Source of the DNA: a virus
Reading direction: 5' to 3' (one strand)
Virus record (IMG/VR): IMGVR_UViG_3300035670_000114
Span: 1-64,000 of that record
Length of the DNA: 64,000 bases
This document shows, one piece after another, positions 1-10,300 of this stretch. How positions within the stretch are numbered: the first letter of the stretch is position 1; each line of letters opens with the position of its first letter. The notes beneath the pieces were generated by a model. The model saw nothing but the letters and a program-made list of their open reading frames with translations. It had not been told where the DNA came from and did not search any database. The position numbers and the translations under genes were made by a program.

Positions 1-2
1 CC

Positions 3-44
3 CTCTGCCGCGCCCGCGCCCGCACCACCCCCACCACGCCTTGA
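3..44 (+). CDS. 3' end of an unidentified upstream gene, cut by the window edge
   Basis: An open frame enters from the left edge and stops at TGA 42-44, overlapping the TTG start of the next gene in a TTGA arrangement typical of translational coupling. Only 13 residues are visible, so no product can be named. Its position before neck genes suggests another virion assembly gene. Confidence 0.4.
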   Translation, partial: LCRARARTTPTTP

Positions 45-541
45 CGTCCCCCCTCCTCCCCTACGCCAACGCCTACCTCCTGGTGCCCACCCTAGGCGCC
101 CCCTCTGTCGTCGCCGGCCGCATCACCCAGCCCGCCTCGACCCTCTACCTCCTCCACTGCTACCTAAAACGCCAAGACAGCACCGGCACGTCAACCGGCG
201 CCGACTACCTACCCACGCAACTCTCGCCAGGCGACCGCCTCCCCGGCACCAGCGGCGAGGCCTACCTCTACCGTGGCTACGCCCTGCGCCACCAAGCCGT
301 CGCCTCCGACTTCACCTTCACCTCCCCCATCCCCACCGCCAACTGGCTCCCCCTAACCTCGACCCCCACCTGGCTGCCCCCAGGCACCTCCTGCCAGCAC
401 CTGCAGGGCACCGAAACCCCCAAACCCTGCCGCATCGAGCGCAACACCGGCCGCTACGGCGGCACCCAGATCGACGCCCTCCTGGTAGCCGAAATCGGCG
501 GCATCCCCCTCACCATCCGCAGCGGAGACCTAACCGGCTAA
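41..541 (+). CDS. putative head-tail connector (neck) protein
   Basis: A 166-residue protein starting at TTG 41, coupled to the upstream gene by a TTGA overlap and to the next by TAATG at 539-543. It has no transmembrane segment or enzymatic motif and is rich in Pro, Thr and Leu. The next gene is HK97 gp10-like and the tail module follows, so a head-completion or adaptor role is inferred from position only. Codons end overwhelmingly in C, as in the neighbouring late genes. A later start at GTG 83 is possible. Confidence 0.6.
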   Translation: MTSPLLPYANAYLLVPTLGAPSVVAGRITQPASTLYLLHCYLKRQDSTGTSTGADYLPTQLSPGDRLPGTSGEAYLYRGYALRHQAVASDFTFTSPIPTANWLPLTSTPTWLPPGTSCQHLQGTETPKPCRIERNTGRYGGTQIDALLVAEIGGIPLTIRSGDLTG

Positions 542-1056
542 TGGCCTCCCGCCGCCCAGCCTTTACCATGGACGACCTCCTCCCGAAGGCCGCCATGGAA
601 CTGCGCCCCATCCAGGCCTCAACCAACACCTCCAACCTCCTCTCCTTCAACAAGGTCTCCTTCTCGGGCCCCAGCCTCACGACCCGCCTGGAGACCGCCA
701 TCAACCGTGCCAACCGCCGCATCGCCGTCGACCTGAAGCAGGCCCTGGATGCCGCCATGCGCTCCAGCAACTGGCCAACGCCCACCACCCCCTCGGCCGA
801 CATCTACGAAACCGGCGAGCTCCTCGAATCGGGCACCGTCCGCGTCACCCCCAACGGCGTCCACATCTCGTACGACGCCCCCTACGCCGCCCTCGTCCAC
901 TACGGCGGCTACATCAACCCCTACGGCAGCCAGTCGACCCGCATCTACCTGCCCGCCCGCCCCTGGGTCGACTCGGTCCTGCGTGGCGGCGCCGGCATCC
1001 CCGCCTTCGACTTCGGCCGCTACTACGCCGAAGAAATCGCAAAAGCCTTCAACTAA
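541..1056 (+). CDS. HK97 gp10-like tail-completion protein
   Basis: A 171-residue protein translationally coupled to its predecessor (TAATG). The second half carries the pattern usual for the HK97-gp10 neck family: a YAALVHYGGYI-type turn near residues 117-127, followed by an LPARPW segment before a C-terminal helix. In siphophages this family sits between the head connector and the tail terminator and helps complete the tail or join it to the head. The tail chaperone gene follows 41 nt downstream. Family assignment is by eye and moderately firm; the exact neck position is inferred. Confidence 0.7.
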   Translation: MASRRPAFTMDDLLPKAAMELRPIQASTNTSNLLSFNKVSFSGPSLTTRLETAINRANRRIAVDLKQALDAAMRSSNWPTPTTPSADIYETGELLESGTVRVTPNGVHISYDAPYAALVHYGGYINPYGSQSTRIYLPARPWVDSVLRGGAGIPAFDFGRYYAEEIAKAFN

Positions 1057-1076
1057 CCACCCCTTAGGCAAGCTAT

Positions 1077-1085
1077 CTCGCTCAA
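1077..1085 (+). promoter_or_regulatory. late-type promoter element GGCAAGCTA
   Basis: Matches the recurring GGHANNCTA element of the virion region. It lies 12 nt before the chaperone start codon, closer than the usual spacing of about 20 nt. Confidence 0.4.
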
Positions 1086-1097
1086 CTCGCCACCCCC

Positions 1098-1790
1098 ATG
1101 TCGAAGCTCCCCTTCGTGGTCCAGCCTCGCCGTCAGCCCATCTTGGAGCAACTCGGCACCGAGGAAACCGGAATCCTCGAAATCAAGCGCCTCGGCTACC
1201 TGACCGTCGGCGAGAAGTCTTTCGTCCAGCAGGTCCAGCAACTGGACGGCGGCACCTCCCAGATCATCACCGTAAGCCGCCAGGTCGCCCGCAAGTTCGC
1301 CCTCGGCATGGACCAGGCCTACTCGCTGGTCCTACAAATCATCAGCGGCTCAACGCCCCAACTTGTCGACGACCTCGACCCCACCCTGACCACCCAAGAG
1401 CGCACGGCCCTCCACGACCAAAACGCCAAAGCCCTCAAGCAACTCGACCTCATCAACCAGATCGAGCAGGAATTCGCCGAAGACCTCACCCGCGCCGTCC
1501 GCGAGATGTCGGCCGGCCAGGTCCGCGAGAAGATCGTTCACGCCTGCTGTCTCCTCAAGTACCGCATCAACACCGACATCACCATCGACGAGGTCGAGAG
1601 GGTCCACCCCGACCTAATCGACGCCCTGGATGCCCTCTTCCGCGACGAGGAGCGCAAGTGCCTCGACGCCTTCTCGCCACCCGACGACACCAGCAACGAC
1701 GAAACCACCTCAACCTCCTCCTTCGAGGAAGCCGAAAAAAAGCCCGCACCCAGAAGGGCTACCCGTTCGAGGACTACTACTGGCGACTGA
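1098..1790 (+). CDS. tail assembly chaperone, short form (gpG-like)
   Basis: A 230-residue soluble protein with a mainly alpha-helical core (about residues 60-190) and an acidic, Ser/Thr-rich tail leading into EEAEKK, where the slippery sequence lies. In siphophages the short chaperone coats the tape measure together with a frameshifted long form before tail-tube polymerisation. The frame ends 48 nt beyond the slip site. Unusually, the gene lies upstream of the tail terminator and tail tube instead of directly before the tape measure gene. The role rests on the frameshift architecture, not on sequence similarity. Confidence 0.7.
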   Translation: MSKLPFVVQPRRQPILEQLGTEETGILEIKRLGYLTVGEKSFVQQVQQLDGGTSQIITVSRQVARKFALGMDQAYSLVLQIISGSTPQLVDDLDPTLTTQERTALHDQNAKALKQLDLINQIEQEFAEDLTRAVREMSAGQVREKIVHACCLLKYRINTDITIDEVERVHPDLIDALDALFRDEERKCLDAFSPPDDTSNDETTSTSSFEEAEKKPAPRRATRSRTTTGD

Positions 1791-2365
1791 AGTTCTACTT
1801 CCCGGGTGACCCCGAGTTCACCCACGAAAACTACTGGCGCCTCCCCTACCCCTACATCTTGGGCGCCATCCTGCGCCTCAACACCCTAGATCGCGAGCGC
1901 CTCCACAACCTGGAGCGTCCAACGGCCTACATCTCCTGGCAGACGGCCGAACTCAACCGCGACCGCAAGAAACAGCGCAAACCCTTCAAACCCGAAGACT
2001 ACTACTTCTACGCCGACCGCGAAAAGCAAAACCTCCCCGACGCCAGGTACGGCGCCGCCGCCCTGGAGCTCATCCGCCTCGGCAGCTTCCCAACCTGGGC
2101 GCTCTTCGTTTATGCCGACCTCAAGAGCCGCGCCGCCGACGCCCTCCCGCCGGAACTCCTCTGCTTCCAGTGCGACGACGCCATCCTGCTAGCACCCTCC
2201 ACCGACGGCGAACACGTCAGCGGCATGCTGATCGCCACCATCTCGGCCTCCGGTGAACGCCGCAAGATGACGTCCCCCTGCGGACGCACCATCGACGTCC
2301 GCATGCCCACCCTCTCCAGCAAGTTCCAGGCCTTCGAGGACGCCGACCTACGCCTCCTCCGCTGA
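1098..2365 (+). CDS. tail assembly chaperone, -1 frameshift long form (gpG-T-like)
   Basis: Slipping by -1 at 1736-1742 joins the first 215 codons or so to a second open frame running to 2365, adding about 207 residues. The added domain is rich in Tyr, Trp and Arg (YYW near its start, then repeated aromatic-Pro segments) and has no start codon of its own near the junction, as expected of a T-domain expressed only by frameshifting. In lambda-like phages the long form recruits tail-tube protein to the tape measure. Its 3' end overlaps the convergent HNH gene by 18 nt. Confidence 0.7.
1736..1742 (+). other. programmed -1 ribosomal frameshift site (A AAA AAG)
   Basis: Seven A residues followed by G give the heptamer A AAA AAG in the correct zero-frame phase, the same type used in E. 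coli dnaX. The -1 frame stays open for more than 600 nt. A GCCC/GGGC pairing lies immediately downstream (1742-1759) and might act as a stimulator. Confidence 0.75.
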
Positions 2366-2758
2366 GGCCCACTCGTCGCCATCCGGCAGCCTCCCGTTCT
2401 CCAGCCAGAACCGAATCCTGGCTTCGCGCTCCAGCGAGTGAAACGCCTGCGCCCTGAACCACTCAACCCAATCACTCGACCCCTTGCTCTGGTTGTGCTC
2501 CAAGCACGCCGGCAAGCAGTTGTTACTCGTGTCCTCCCCACCCCGGCTCTTCGCCTTCAGGTGATCAATCGTGAGCGACTTATCATCAATCGGCGGCTCT
2601 CCACAAAAGCAACACCGATTCCCCCATGCTGCCTTAATCGCCCGGCGCCAACGCCTTTTTGCCTCTGAGCTCGTTAAGCATTCCATGGCCGCAAGATACT
2701 GGTGATACGACAAGGCCACCCCTTTGGGAGCCGACGTTTCGACCGAACGGTCAATCAT
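2348..2758 (-). CDS. HNH homing-type endonuclease
   Basis: A 136-residue protein on the opposite strand to every neighbour. It has a zinc-binding and catalytic HNH core: C49/C50-x-C52, then D65-H66, N79/N80, C81-x3-C85 and H88. Such free-standing HNH nucleases are mobile and cut related phage genomes. It overlaps the last 18 nt of the tail-chaperone long form and is more AT-rich than the flanking C-skewed genes, both signs of insertion. It splits the tail operon between chaperone and tail terminator. A packaging-associated HNH role is less likely because it is far from the terminase. Confidence 0.85.
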   Translation of the reverse strand: MIDRSVETSAPKGVALSYHQYLAAMECLTSSEAKRRWRRAIKAAWGNRCCFCGEPPIDDKSLTIDHLKAKSRGGEDTSNNCLPACLEHNQSKGSSDWVEWFRAQAFHSLEREARIRFWLENGRLPDGDEWASAEEA

Positions 2759-2873
2759 TTCGGGTCAGACCTAGGACCCAATTCCAACCAAAGACCCGAG
2801 CCGTGATGCAACAAAATCTTTGATCGGCATGACCCGCTTGCGGCTGCACCCTTATCTTACCGCAACCGACCAA

Positions 2874-2882
2874 GGAACACTA
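2874..2882 (+). promoter_or_regulatory. late-type promoter element GGAACACTA
   Basis: A GGHANNCTA match 21 nt before the TTG at 2904, supporting that codon as the tail terminator start and giving the tail genes downstream of the HNH insertion their own promoter. Confidence 0.5.
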
Positions 2883-2903
2883 CCAACCAGCAGGGAGCCC
2901 ATC

Positions 2904-3341
2904 TTGCCGCAGTCGCACCCCACCACCCCAACCGCCATCTACGACACCCTGCTGGCTGACGCCACCTTCATGGCCCTTGTCGGCACGCGCACCTTCGAGG
3001 CCGGCAACACCACCCTGCCCGCGCTAAGCGTCCACACCCCAGGCGCCGACCTCCCCAAAACCAGCTCCATCTCCGGCCTGGAGGTCCTGATCCACGACGT
3101 GGTCCCCCAACGCCGCCGCAACTACCTAACGGGCCCTGCCGACATCACCTTCCAGTGGAAGGTCTACCTGCTCGCCTGGCCACCCGCCAACGGCTCCACC
3201 ATGACGGCCGCCACCACCCGCGTCCTCGAACTCTTCTCGAACGCCGAATCCATCGAGGTAGGCCCCACACCAACCGGCCTCGGCTCAATCGCCCAATCCC
3301 TAATCCTCATCTCGTCCGATTCCGCCATAACCGCAACCTAA
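2904..3341 (+). CDS. putative tail terminator protein
   Basis: A 145-residue protein just before the tail tube gene. An N-terminal helix (AIYDTLLAD, ALVG) followed by a beta-rich body with paired strands (DITFQWKVYLLAW) and a final helix fits the gpU/gp37-like terminator fold, which caps the growing tail tube. TTG 2904 is chosen because a GGGAG ribosome-binding site ends 7 nt upstream and a late promoter element lies 21 nt upstream; an in-frame ATG exists at 2829. The call rests on size, predicted structure and gene order. Confidence 0.65.
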   Translation: MPQSHPTTPTAIYDTLLADATFMALVGTRTFEAGNTTLPALSVHTPGADLPKTSSISGLEVLIHDVVPQRRRNYLTGPADITFQWKVYLLAWPPANGSTMTAATTRVLELFSNAESIEVGPTPTGLGSIAQSLILISSDSAITAT

Positions 3342-3370
3342 ACCCAATCACAAATCGGAAGCCTAATGCA

Positions 3371-3388
3371 AGCAGGTAGGCACCTGCT
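3371..3388 (+). other. perfect hairpin in the leader before the tail tube gene
   Basis: AGCAGGT pairs with ACCTGCT across a 4-nt loop. No T-tract follows, so it is not a standard terminator; it could be an RNA processing or stability element for the abundant tail-tube mRNA. Confidence 0.4.
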
Positions 3389-3409
3389 CTATCCCCTTGC
3401 GCCTACCGA

Positions 3410-3438
3410 GGCGTTCCTACCTGAGCGTTCCTACCTGA
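3410..3438 (+). promoter_or_regulatory. tandem 14-bp repeat with late-promoter-like core
   Basis: GCGTTCCTACCTGA occurs twice head to tail at 3411-3424 and 3425-3438. The first copy, read with the preceding G, gives GGCGTTCCTA, a one-base-longer variant of the late element, ending 23 nt before the tail tube ATG. This may be a duplicated promoter for a highly expressed gene. Confidence 0.4.
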
Positions 3439-3442
3439 GCAC

Positions 3443-4045
3443 ATGGCAAACTTCTCCACCGGCTTCGGCTACGACTTCTACATTGTCCCCCTGGCAGCCG
3501 CCGAAGTGGACACCGCCTTCACGGGCGTAAGCAACGCCGCAGGCTTCATCTCGACGACCACCGTCCAGTCCCCCTCCGCCGTCATCAGCTACGCCAGCGG
3601 CGTCTTCAGCGTGGGCGCCACGGCCCTCGACATGGATGGCACCGACAACCCCTTCCGTCTGTACGGCCTGAACAACGCGGCCCTGGAGACCGACACCAAC
3701 ACCGAGGAAGTGGTCACCTACGACGACGAAACCAAGGGCTTCAACATCACGCTGCCGACCTCCAAAACCTGGAGCTTCTCGCTGTCCGGCGTGGCCGACT
3801 TCAAGGATGCCGGCTACCACGTGCTGCGTCTCACCGAGCAGAACACCGTGGCCGACGCCCTCCGCGTGAAGGTGCTCCGCATCGGCCCCACGGGCACCGA
3901 CGAGGCCATCTACGGCTACGGCACCCTGCAGGGCTACACCGAATCCAACGAAGCCGGCTCGATCGTCTCCTGGGAGGCCACCATCCAAGGCTACGGCCCC
4001 TACCGCATCGACATCGACGCCAACGTCGCCCCTCCGACCCCTTGA
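3443..4045 (+). CDS. major tail tube protein
   Basis: A 200-residue, almost entirely beta-rich, neutral protein with no cysteine, followed immediately by a strong terminator, as expected for an abundant structural protein. It sits between the tail terminator and the tape measure, the canonical place for a lambda gpV/TP901-type tube protein. The Gly/Thr/Ser-rich N-terminus (ANFSTGFGYDFY) and C-terminal strand pair fit a tube monomer. Recognition is by order, size and composition. Confidence 0.75.
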   Translation: MANFSTGFGYDFYIVPLAAAEVDTAFTGVSNAAGFISTTTVQSPSAVISYASGVFSVGATALDMDGTDNPFRLYGLNNAALETDTNTEEVVTYDDETKGFNITLPTSKTWSFSLSGVADFKDAGYHVLRLTEQNTVADALRVKVLRIGPTGTDEAIYGYGTLQGYTESNEAGSIVSWEATIQGYGPYRIDIDANVAPPTP

Positions 4046-4075
4046 GCCCTTTACGGCCCCAACCGACCAAGCCAC

Positions 4076-4100
4076 GAGCCCCAACCGGGGCTCTTTTTTT
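4076..4100 (+). terminator. intrinsic terminator after the tail tube gene
   Basis: GAGCCCC pairs with GGGGCTC across AACC and is followed by seven T residues, a textbook rho-independent terminator. Confidence 0.9.
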
Positions 4101-4101
4101 C

Positions 4102-4111
4102 GGCATCCATA
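4102..4111 (+). promoter_or_regulatory. late-type promoter element variant GGCATCCATA
   Basis: A near match to GGCATCCTA with one inserted base, directly after the terminator and 19 nt before the ATG at 4131. Confidence 0.35.
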
Positions 4112-4130
4112 GACCACCCACCACTACGCC

Positions 4131-4292
4131 ATGCCCTCCACGGCCCGCTCGATCGCCAAGCAAATCATCGCCGAACGCACGGCCGCCGCCAACAGTTGCC
4201 CGCTCTTTTTCGTCGAAGAAATCCGAGTCGACCCCGACACCGGCAAGCTCAAAACAACCATGAAATCTTGCCCACTCAAGACGGAAGACTAA
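4131..4292 (+). CDS. small hypothetical protein upstream of the tape measure
   Basis: A 53-residue protein beginning at ATG 4131, basic and helical at the N-terminus (ARSIAKQIIAERT) with three cysteines. It fills the space between the tail-tube terminator and the tape measure, where other siphophages encode chaperones. Codon usage ends in C like the neighbours, which supports it being real. No family recognised. Confidence 0.6.
   Translation: MPSTARSIAKQIIAERTAAANSCPLFFVEEIRVDPDTGKLKTTMKSCPLKTED
4283..4291 (+). promoter_or_regulatory. late-type promoter element GGAAGACTA
   Basis: Overlaps the stop codon of the preceding small gene and lies 22 nt before the GTG start of the tape measure gene. 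Confidence 0.45.
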
Positions 4293-4313
4293 CGGCGTTA
4301 AGCGCCGACCGCA

Positions 4314-7300
4314 GTGGCTACTCCTATTGAATTCGAGGCGGTACTGAATGCGGCTCAGCTTAACAAGTACCTCGCAGACCTACGCGCCAACGTAGAAGGA
4401 ACCGCCAAGGCTCTCAACACCTCCCTTGGCGGCACCGTAACCAAAAGAATCGCCCTCGAAACGGTCGCCGACGAATCCGGCGCCCGCAAGCTCGTCGCCG
4501 TCGAAAAGGAGCGCCTCTCGGTCGTCGACAAAATCATCCAAGCCCAGAAAAAACTCGACAAAACCGAAACCGGCAGCGTCATCAACCTCAGCCAGGCCGT
4601 CAATGAGGCAAAGCAGGCCCGCAACGGGATCGCTCGACTCATTCAAGAAACCGACCAGTACGGCAACCGAGTCACCAAAGTCAACGAGAGGTGGATCGCC
4701 CAAAACCAGCGTGTCCGCGAGCTCTCCCGCGAACTCGACCGAGCCGGCGCCTCCAACTTCTGGCAAAGACTAAAGGCCGACCTCAATATCCAGGGCCTCG
4801 CCAGCGCCTCCAACCAGCTCGTCCAGTTCACCCAAGGTCTCCAGGCCGTCAGCATCGTCGTCGGTCAACTCTCGTCGACCTTCAACCGCTTCGTCAACGA
4901 AGCCGCCGAGATCCAACAATTCGAGCTCGCCTTCAAGGCCATCGGCGCCGGCGCCGGTGCAGCCTTCTCGTCCCTCCGCGACGCCGAACGCATCGCCCTT
5001 GGCCTTGGCACCAACCTCGACACCGTCCAGTCCGGCTTCCAGCAGCTCAGCCCGGTCGTCCTAAACGTCGGCGGCAGTATGAGCGACGTCTCGGCCATCA
5101 CCGAGGCCCTGTCGAGCCGCTTCGCCGCCTTCGGCATCTCTGGCGACCGCGCCCGCCGCGTCATGAACGGCGTCATCCAAGCTTTCGCCAAGGGCAAACT
5201 TCAGGCAGAAGAGCTAACCCAGCAGATCTCCGAAGCCGACCCCGCCTTCAAGACAGACCTCGCCAAGTCGATCGGCAAAACCGTCCAAGAACTGGAGGCC
5301 ATGGTCAAGGCCGGTGAAGTCACCACCGACGTCCTGATCGAGTTCCTGCCTGAACTTTCAAAGGCTGACCTCCTCTTCGGCAAGCTCGGCCCCAGCGCCA
5401 CCTCGGCAGTCGATGCCCTGGCAAGCGGCAACGCCACCATCGACCAGGTCCGCAACAACCTCCAAACCCTAAGCCAGCTCAACCTCCGCAACCTGGCCAC
5501 CATCGGCCAGCCCATCATCGAGGTCTTCCTGCGCGTTCAGGCCGTCATCACCGACTTCCTGACCCGCCTCTCCGAGAGCGGCGCCACCTCCAACATCATC
5601 AACGTCTTCTCCCGCATCTCGCAGTCCGGCGTCCGCCTCCTGGAATCACTTCTCCTGATTGCCGACGGCGCCGTCCGCGTCATCGGCGTCATCACGCCAT
5701 TCATCGACCTCTTCACTCGAATCCCGGGCGTCGTCGAACTCGCCGGCCTCGCCCTAATCGGCAAGCTGCTCGGCCCACTTAAGTCACTGCAATTCGGCTG
5801 GACCGCCCAGATCGCCGCCATCGACAAGTTCCGCACCGCCGCCCGCCGCGCCTTCGCGGGCGTCCAACCGCCTCCCATCAAACCCTTCGACGACTTCCGC
5901 CGCGAGATCGGCCGCCCCGTCACCGCCGGCCGCGTCAACTTTGGCGATGCCCTCAATTCCGCCCAGGCTGCCGCCAACGCGACCACCTCAACCGTCTCTG
6001 CCGCCGAGCAAAAGATCCGCAACCAATACCGCGCCACCTACACCGAATTCGCCAAACTCCAGCAACAAAAGACCGCCGCTGCGGCCGGCGGCACCGCCTT
6101 CCCCGCCAAAGAAGAAGCTCGCCTCCAGCGCCTCCAAGGCCGCGTCCGCGACCTCCAGCTCGAACTGCGCGACTTCTCGTCCCCCCGCAACCAAATCAAC
6201 CTCGGCGCCGACGCCCAGACCCGACAAGTCAAGAACCTAACCAACCAGATCGACCAACTGCAGGCCCGTCTGAAGGTCCAGGTACTCGAATCCCAGAAGG
6301 CTGCCTTGGCTGCAGCGAAGGGTGTCTCCGTGCCCACCCTCGAACGCGCCCCCGTCATCCTAACCGGCGACGAGCTCAACGAGCTGCGCCGAATCAACGC
6401 CGAAATCGACACCCTCAGAGACAAGCTGACCGCCGTGCCGGCCTCAAGTCTTCTCGGCAACCAACTCGACGACGCCGACGCCCTTAACCGAAAGATCACC
6501 GAGCTAACCGAAAAGCGCGACCAGCTCGTTGGCGCCACCACCGCTGCCGAAGACAAGATCCGCAAGCAGTATCGCGCCACCTACACCGAATTCGCCAAGC
6601 TACAACAACAAAAAGCAGACGCGGCAACCAGCGGCGTCGCCTTCTCGGACAGGGAAGAGGCCCGCCTCCAGCGTCTGCAACGCCGCACCACCAACCTCCA
6701 GTCCCAACTGCGCGACCTCTTCACGGGTGGCGCCGAGTCTGCCGCTCGCTTCGGCGACAGCCTGGAGGGCTCCGTGTCGGCCTCCTACGACCGCGCCATC
6801 GCCGCATCACAGGCCTACGCCAGCACCGTCTCCAGCGGCGCCAGCAAGACCCAAGTCGCGACCAGCCTCAACGCCGCGCTAGCCGCCAGTAGCGAATACT
6901 ACACCGAAACCCTAGGCCTCGCCAACCAGCGCCTGAAGGAGTACAACGCCTCCTCCACCGCCGTCACTCAGCGCATCGGCGAACTGACCCAGCTCCAGGG
7001 CCGCCTCTCCGCCCAGCTTGCCAGCACCAGTTACGGCAGCGCCGACGCCGACCGCCTCCGCACCCAACTCAAGGGCGTCACGCAGGAAATCTCCACCCTC
7101 CAGTCCTCCCAGAATAACCTCCAGTCCTCGATCCAGGGCACCAACCAGACCATCTCCGACATCAACGAGAGGCTCTCCCAGAACCAGCGAGCCGCCGCCA
7201 CTGCTGCAGCCAGCACCAACCGCCTCGGCAGAGCCGCGACTCGCGTTGGCTCTGCTATCGACGGAGCCGTTGGCCTCGCCGGCAAGGGCATCCAGGGCAT

Positions 7301-10300
7301 CGCCGCCGCCCTTGGCCCCATCGGTATCGCCCTGCTAGCCATCGGCGCCGCCACCAAGCTTTATTCCGACGGCGTCGCCCGCGCCAATGCAGCCAGCAAA
7401 GAATTCAAAGATCAAACCGAGGCCCTCACCCGCAGCCTCGCCGAGCTCAAAGGCGCCCAATCCACCATCGCCCAAGCACCCCCAGAGAGTGCCCTTGAAA
7501 GCTTCTACGCCAAGATCGCCCTTGGCGCAGCCCAGGTCGGCGATGGTGTCATCGGCCTTGGCGAAAGAATAATCTCATTCTACAACCAAGTCACGTCCGC
7601 AATTGACGGAGCCATCGAGAAAACTGGTCCATTGGCCAACGTTTTACGAGTCGTTACTTCTCCTCTAATAACATTTGGCCTCTTTAACGTATTCGCCGGC
7701 GGCGACACTGAAGCCGCATCCCTGACCCGAGAAGTCGAATCCGTCGAAAAGCAGATCAAAAAAACAATCGTCCAAGCTAACCTACTCATCAACGCCCTGT
7801 CCCAGGACATCACTCCCGAGGGCATAAAAGAAGGTGCAGACGAACGAGTCAATGCCGCCTTCGGTACCCTCGACACTGCCATCACCGCAATCCAAAAGAA
7901 GATTGACGACTACAACCTATCTATCAAGAGCAACGAGTCCGCCATCAAGACACTTGGCGACGAATACACCGCAACCGCCGCCAAGCTAAAAGAGCTGGAA
8001 GCAGCCCGCGAAGCCGGCACCCTTCAACCTGAAGACGCTCCGAAGATCGACCAATACAAGCGAAGACTCCAATCCCTCTCAGAAGAGCAAGAAAAGACTC
8101 GCGCCAAAAACGTCATTCTCTCAAAAAGTGCCAACGAATTAAGCACAGTCTACGAAGCCCTGTCCAAGCGCTATGACGCCTTGGCCCAGGCCGCCGGCCG
8201 CGTCCAAACCAAAAACAAGGACCAACTCAACAGCCTCGGCCAGCTCGAAGAGCGTTACAAGTCCCTCAAGGACAGTGTTTCCGAACTTGACTTAACTACC
8301 CCTAAAGGCCGCTCCGAACTCAGACGTATCACAGAGGAGGCTGCCGAGGTTTCTCTCAAGATCCGCGAAATCAAGGAGTCCGCCGATCTGATCGAAAAAA
8401 TCAAAATCGAAGCGCAAGTCGACGAAGGCATCGAACGCGGCGAAATCGCTTCGTCCATCTCGAACCTTCAGTATCAGATTCAGTTGCTGGAGGGGATTAG
8501 CGCAACCGTAGACATCAACTCTCCAGAGCTCCCTGACCTAATCGCAAGGCTAACCAGGGCAAAACGCGACCTCGACGATCTGAACGGCCGTAGAGCGCAG
8601 ATCACCCTACAAGTTGTGCAGCAAGGCATCTCCAGCGGAGAGATCCCCCGGACCATCGCCAACCTCGAAGAACTGCAGCGTCTCCTATCGGAAAGACAAA
8701 AGGCAATCGACATTGACACGACTCAAGGTCGGAACGAACTAAACCTCTTGACCCAAGAGGCCGCCGAATTGTCGGTACAACTTCGTGCCATTAAAGAGCT
8801 GGCATCCTTCTCCGAAGCGATTGCAATTTCGATAGAAATAGACAAACAGATTACCAGCGGAAAGCTGGCCGAGTCAATATCCAACATAGAGACAAAGGTC
8901 CAGTCCCTCGAAAGCGCCAGCGCGAGTGTTGACATCAAGTCGCCTGAACTGCCTCGGATCATCTCCGAGCTGACCAAGGCCGGCGATCGGATTGATCAGC
9001 TCAATGGACGAAAGGCCCAGGTCACCGTCGAAATTCTACAACAAGGCATCTCGACCGGCGAAATCTCGAACACGGTTAGCAACCTCGAACGTATACAACA
9101 AGGACTGCAGCAGCAGCAGCGAACGGTCGACATCTACTCCCCGCAAGCCGATACAATTGCACAACAAATAGAGCAAAACAGGCGCCAGCAGGAATTCGCC
9201 ACTAAGTCCAACGACGAAATCGAGCGCGAACTACAAAGAGAAAGAGCCTCCCAGAAGCAGCAAGACCTGCAGATGGAGCACGATAGACAGCGCCAAATCA
9301 TCCAGGAGCGCAAGCAGGCGCTGCAGGATGAACTCAACAGATCCAAGGAAATCGCCGACGCCAGGGTCAAGGAGCTCCAACAGCTCACCTTCTCCGAAAG
9401 GGAGCTAGCAAGGCTGCGCGTCCAGGATCTACAAAAACAGGCTCAAGGCGGTGGACGCAGAGGCCTTGAGGCTCGCGCCCAGCTAGAAAGACTTGCCAGG
9501 GACGAGCAGATCGCCAGGATAAAAGAAGAGCAAGACCGCAAGGAGGCCCAGATCCAACAGAAGATCAGGCAAGAAGAAGCAATCGAACGCCAACTCGAAA
9601 AAACTTTCCGCGAGCAAATGCTTGCCATCCAGCAAGAGATGCTCAAACTCGAAAGGCAGAAGGCAGGACAGCAGATTACCGCCGCCGAGCAAACCCTGGA
9701 AGAAAGAAGGAAAGCAGAGGAGGCATCCAAGCAGGCCACATCCGCCGACGAGCAACGCCTTGCCAACCTGCGCGAGCAGGCCGGCCAGTGGGCTCGACAG
9801 GCAGCCAGCGCCAAGGAAACGGCCTCCATCTCTAAGCAGATTGTGGACGACACCAGTCGCTACCCGCAGGCGCTGTCGAACGGAGCCGACCAGGCGGATC
9901 GCTTCGCCGAATCCCTCAAGTCCTCGGCCGGAAGCGCCGAAATGATCGCGAAATACCTCAGAAGCGTCGCCAGCCTCAACGGCCAATCCGTCAACATCAA
10001 CGTCAACCAGGTCCCCGCCCGCTTCCTCGGCGGCCCAGTCTCTGCCGGCCAGACCTACCAGGTCAACGAAATCGGCACCGAGGGCTTTCTCTCCTCTGGC
10101 GGCGCCCTACGCGAAATCTCGCGCCCCCGCAACTCCCTCTGGCGTGCCCCCAGTTCCGGTACCGTGATCCCCGCCGACATCTGGAGCGCTATCAAGGCCC
10201 CCGACAACGCCATCTCCGTGAACCCCTCCCCCCTGCGCAACTCCAGCAAGGCCATCAGCAACAGCCGCGTCGAGCAGGCCGTCAAGGTAGCCATCGCCCG

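Noticed and set aside
749-1700. Long Arg/Pro/His-rich frame ahead of the frameshift domain
   Set aside because: It is a shadow of the C-rich genes at 541 and 1098; only its last 207 codons are used, through -1 frameshifting.
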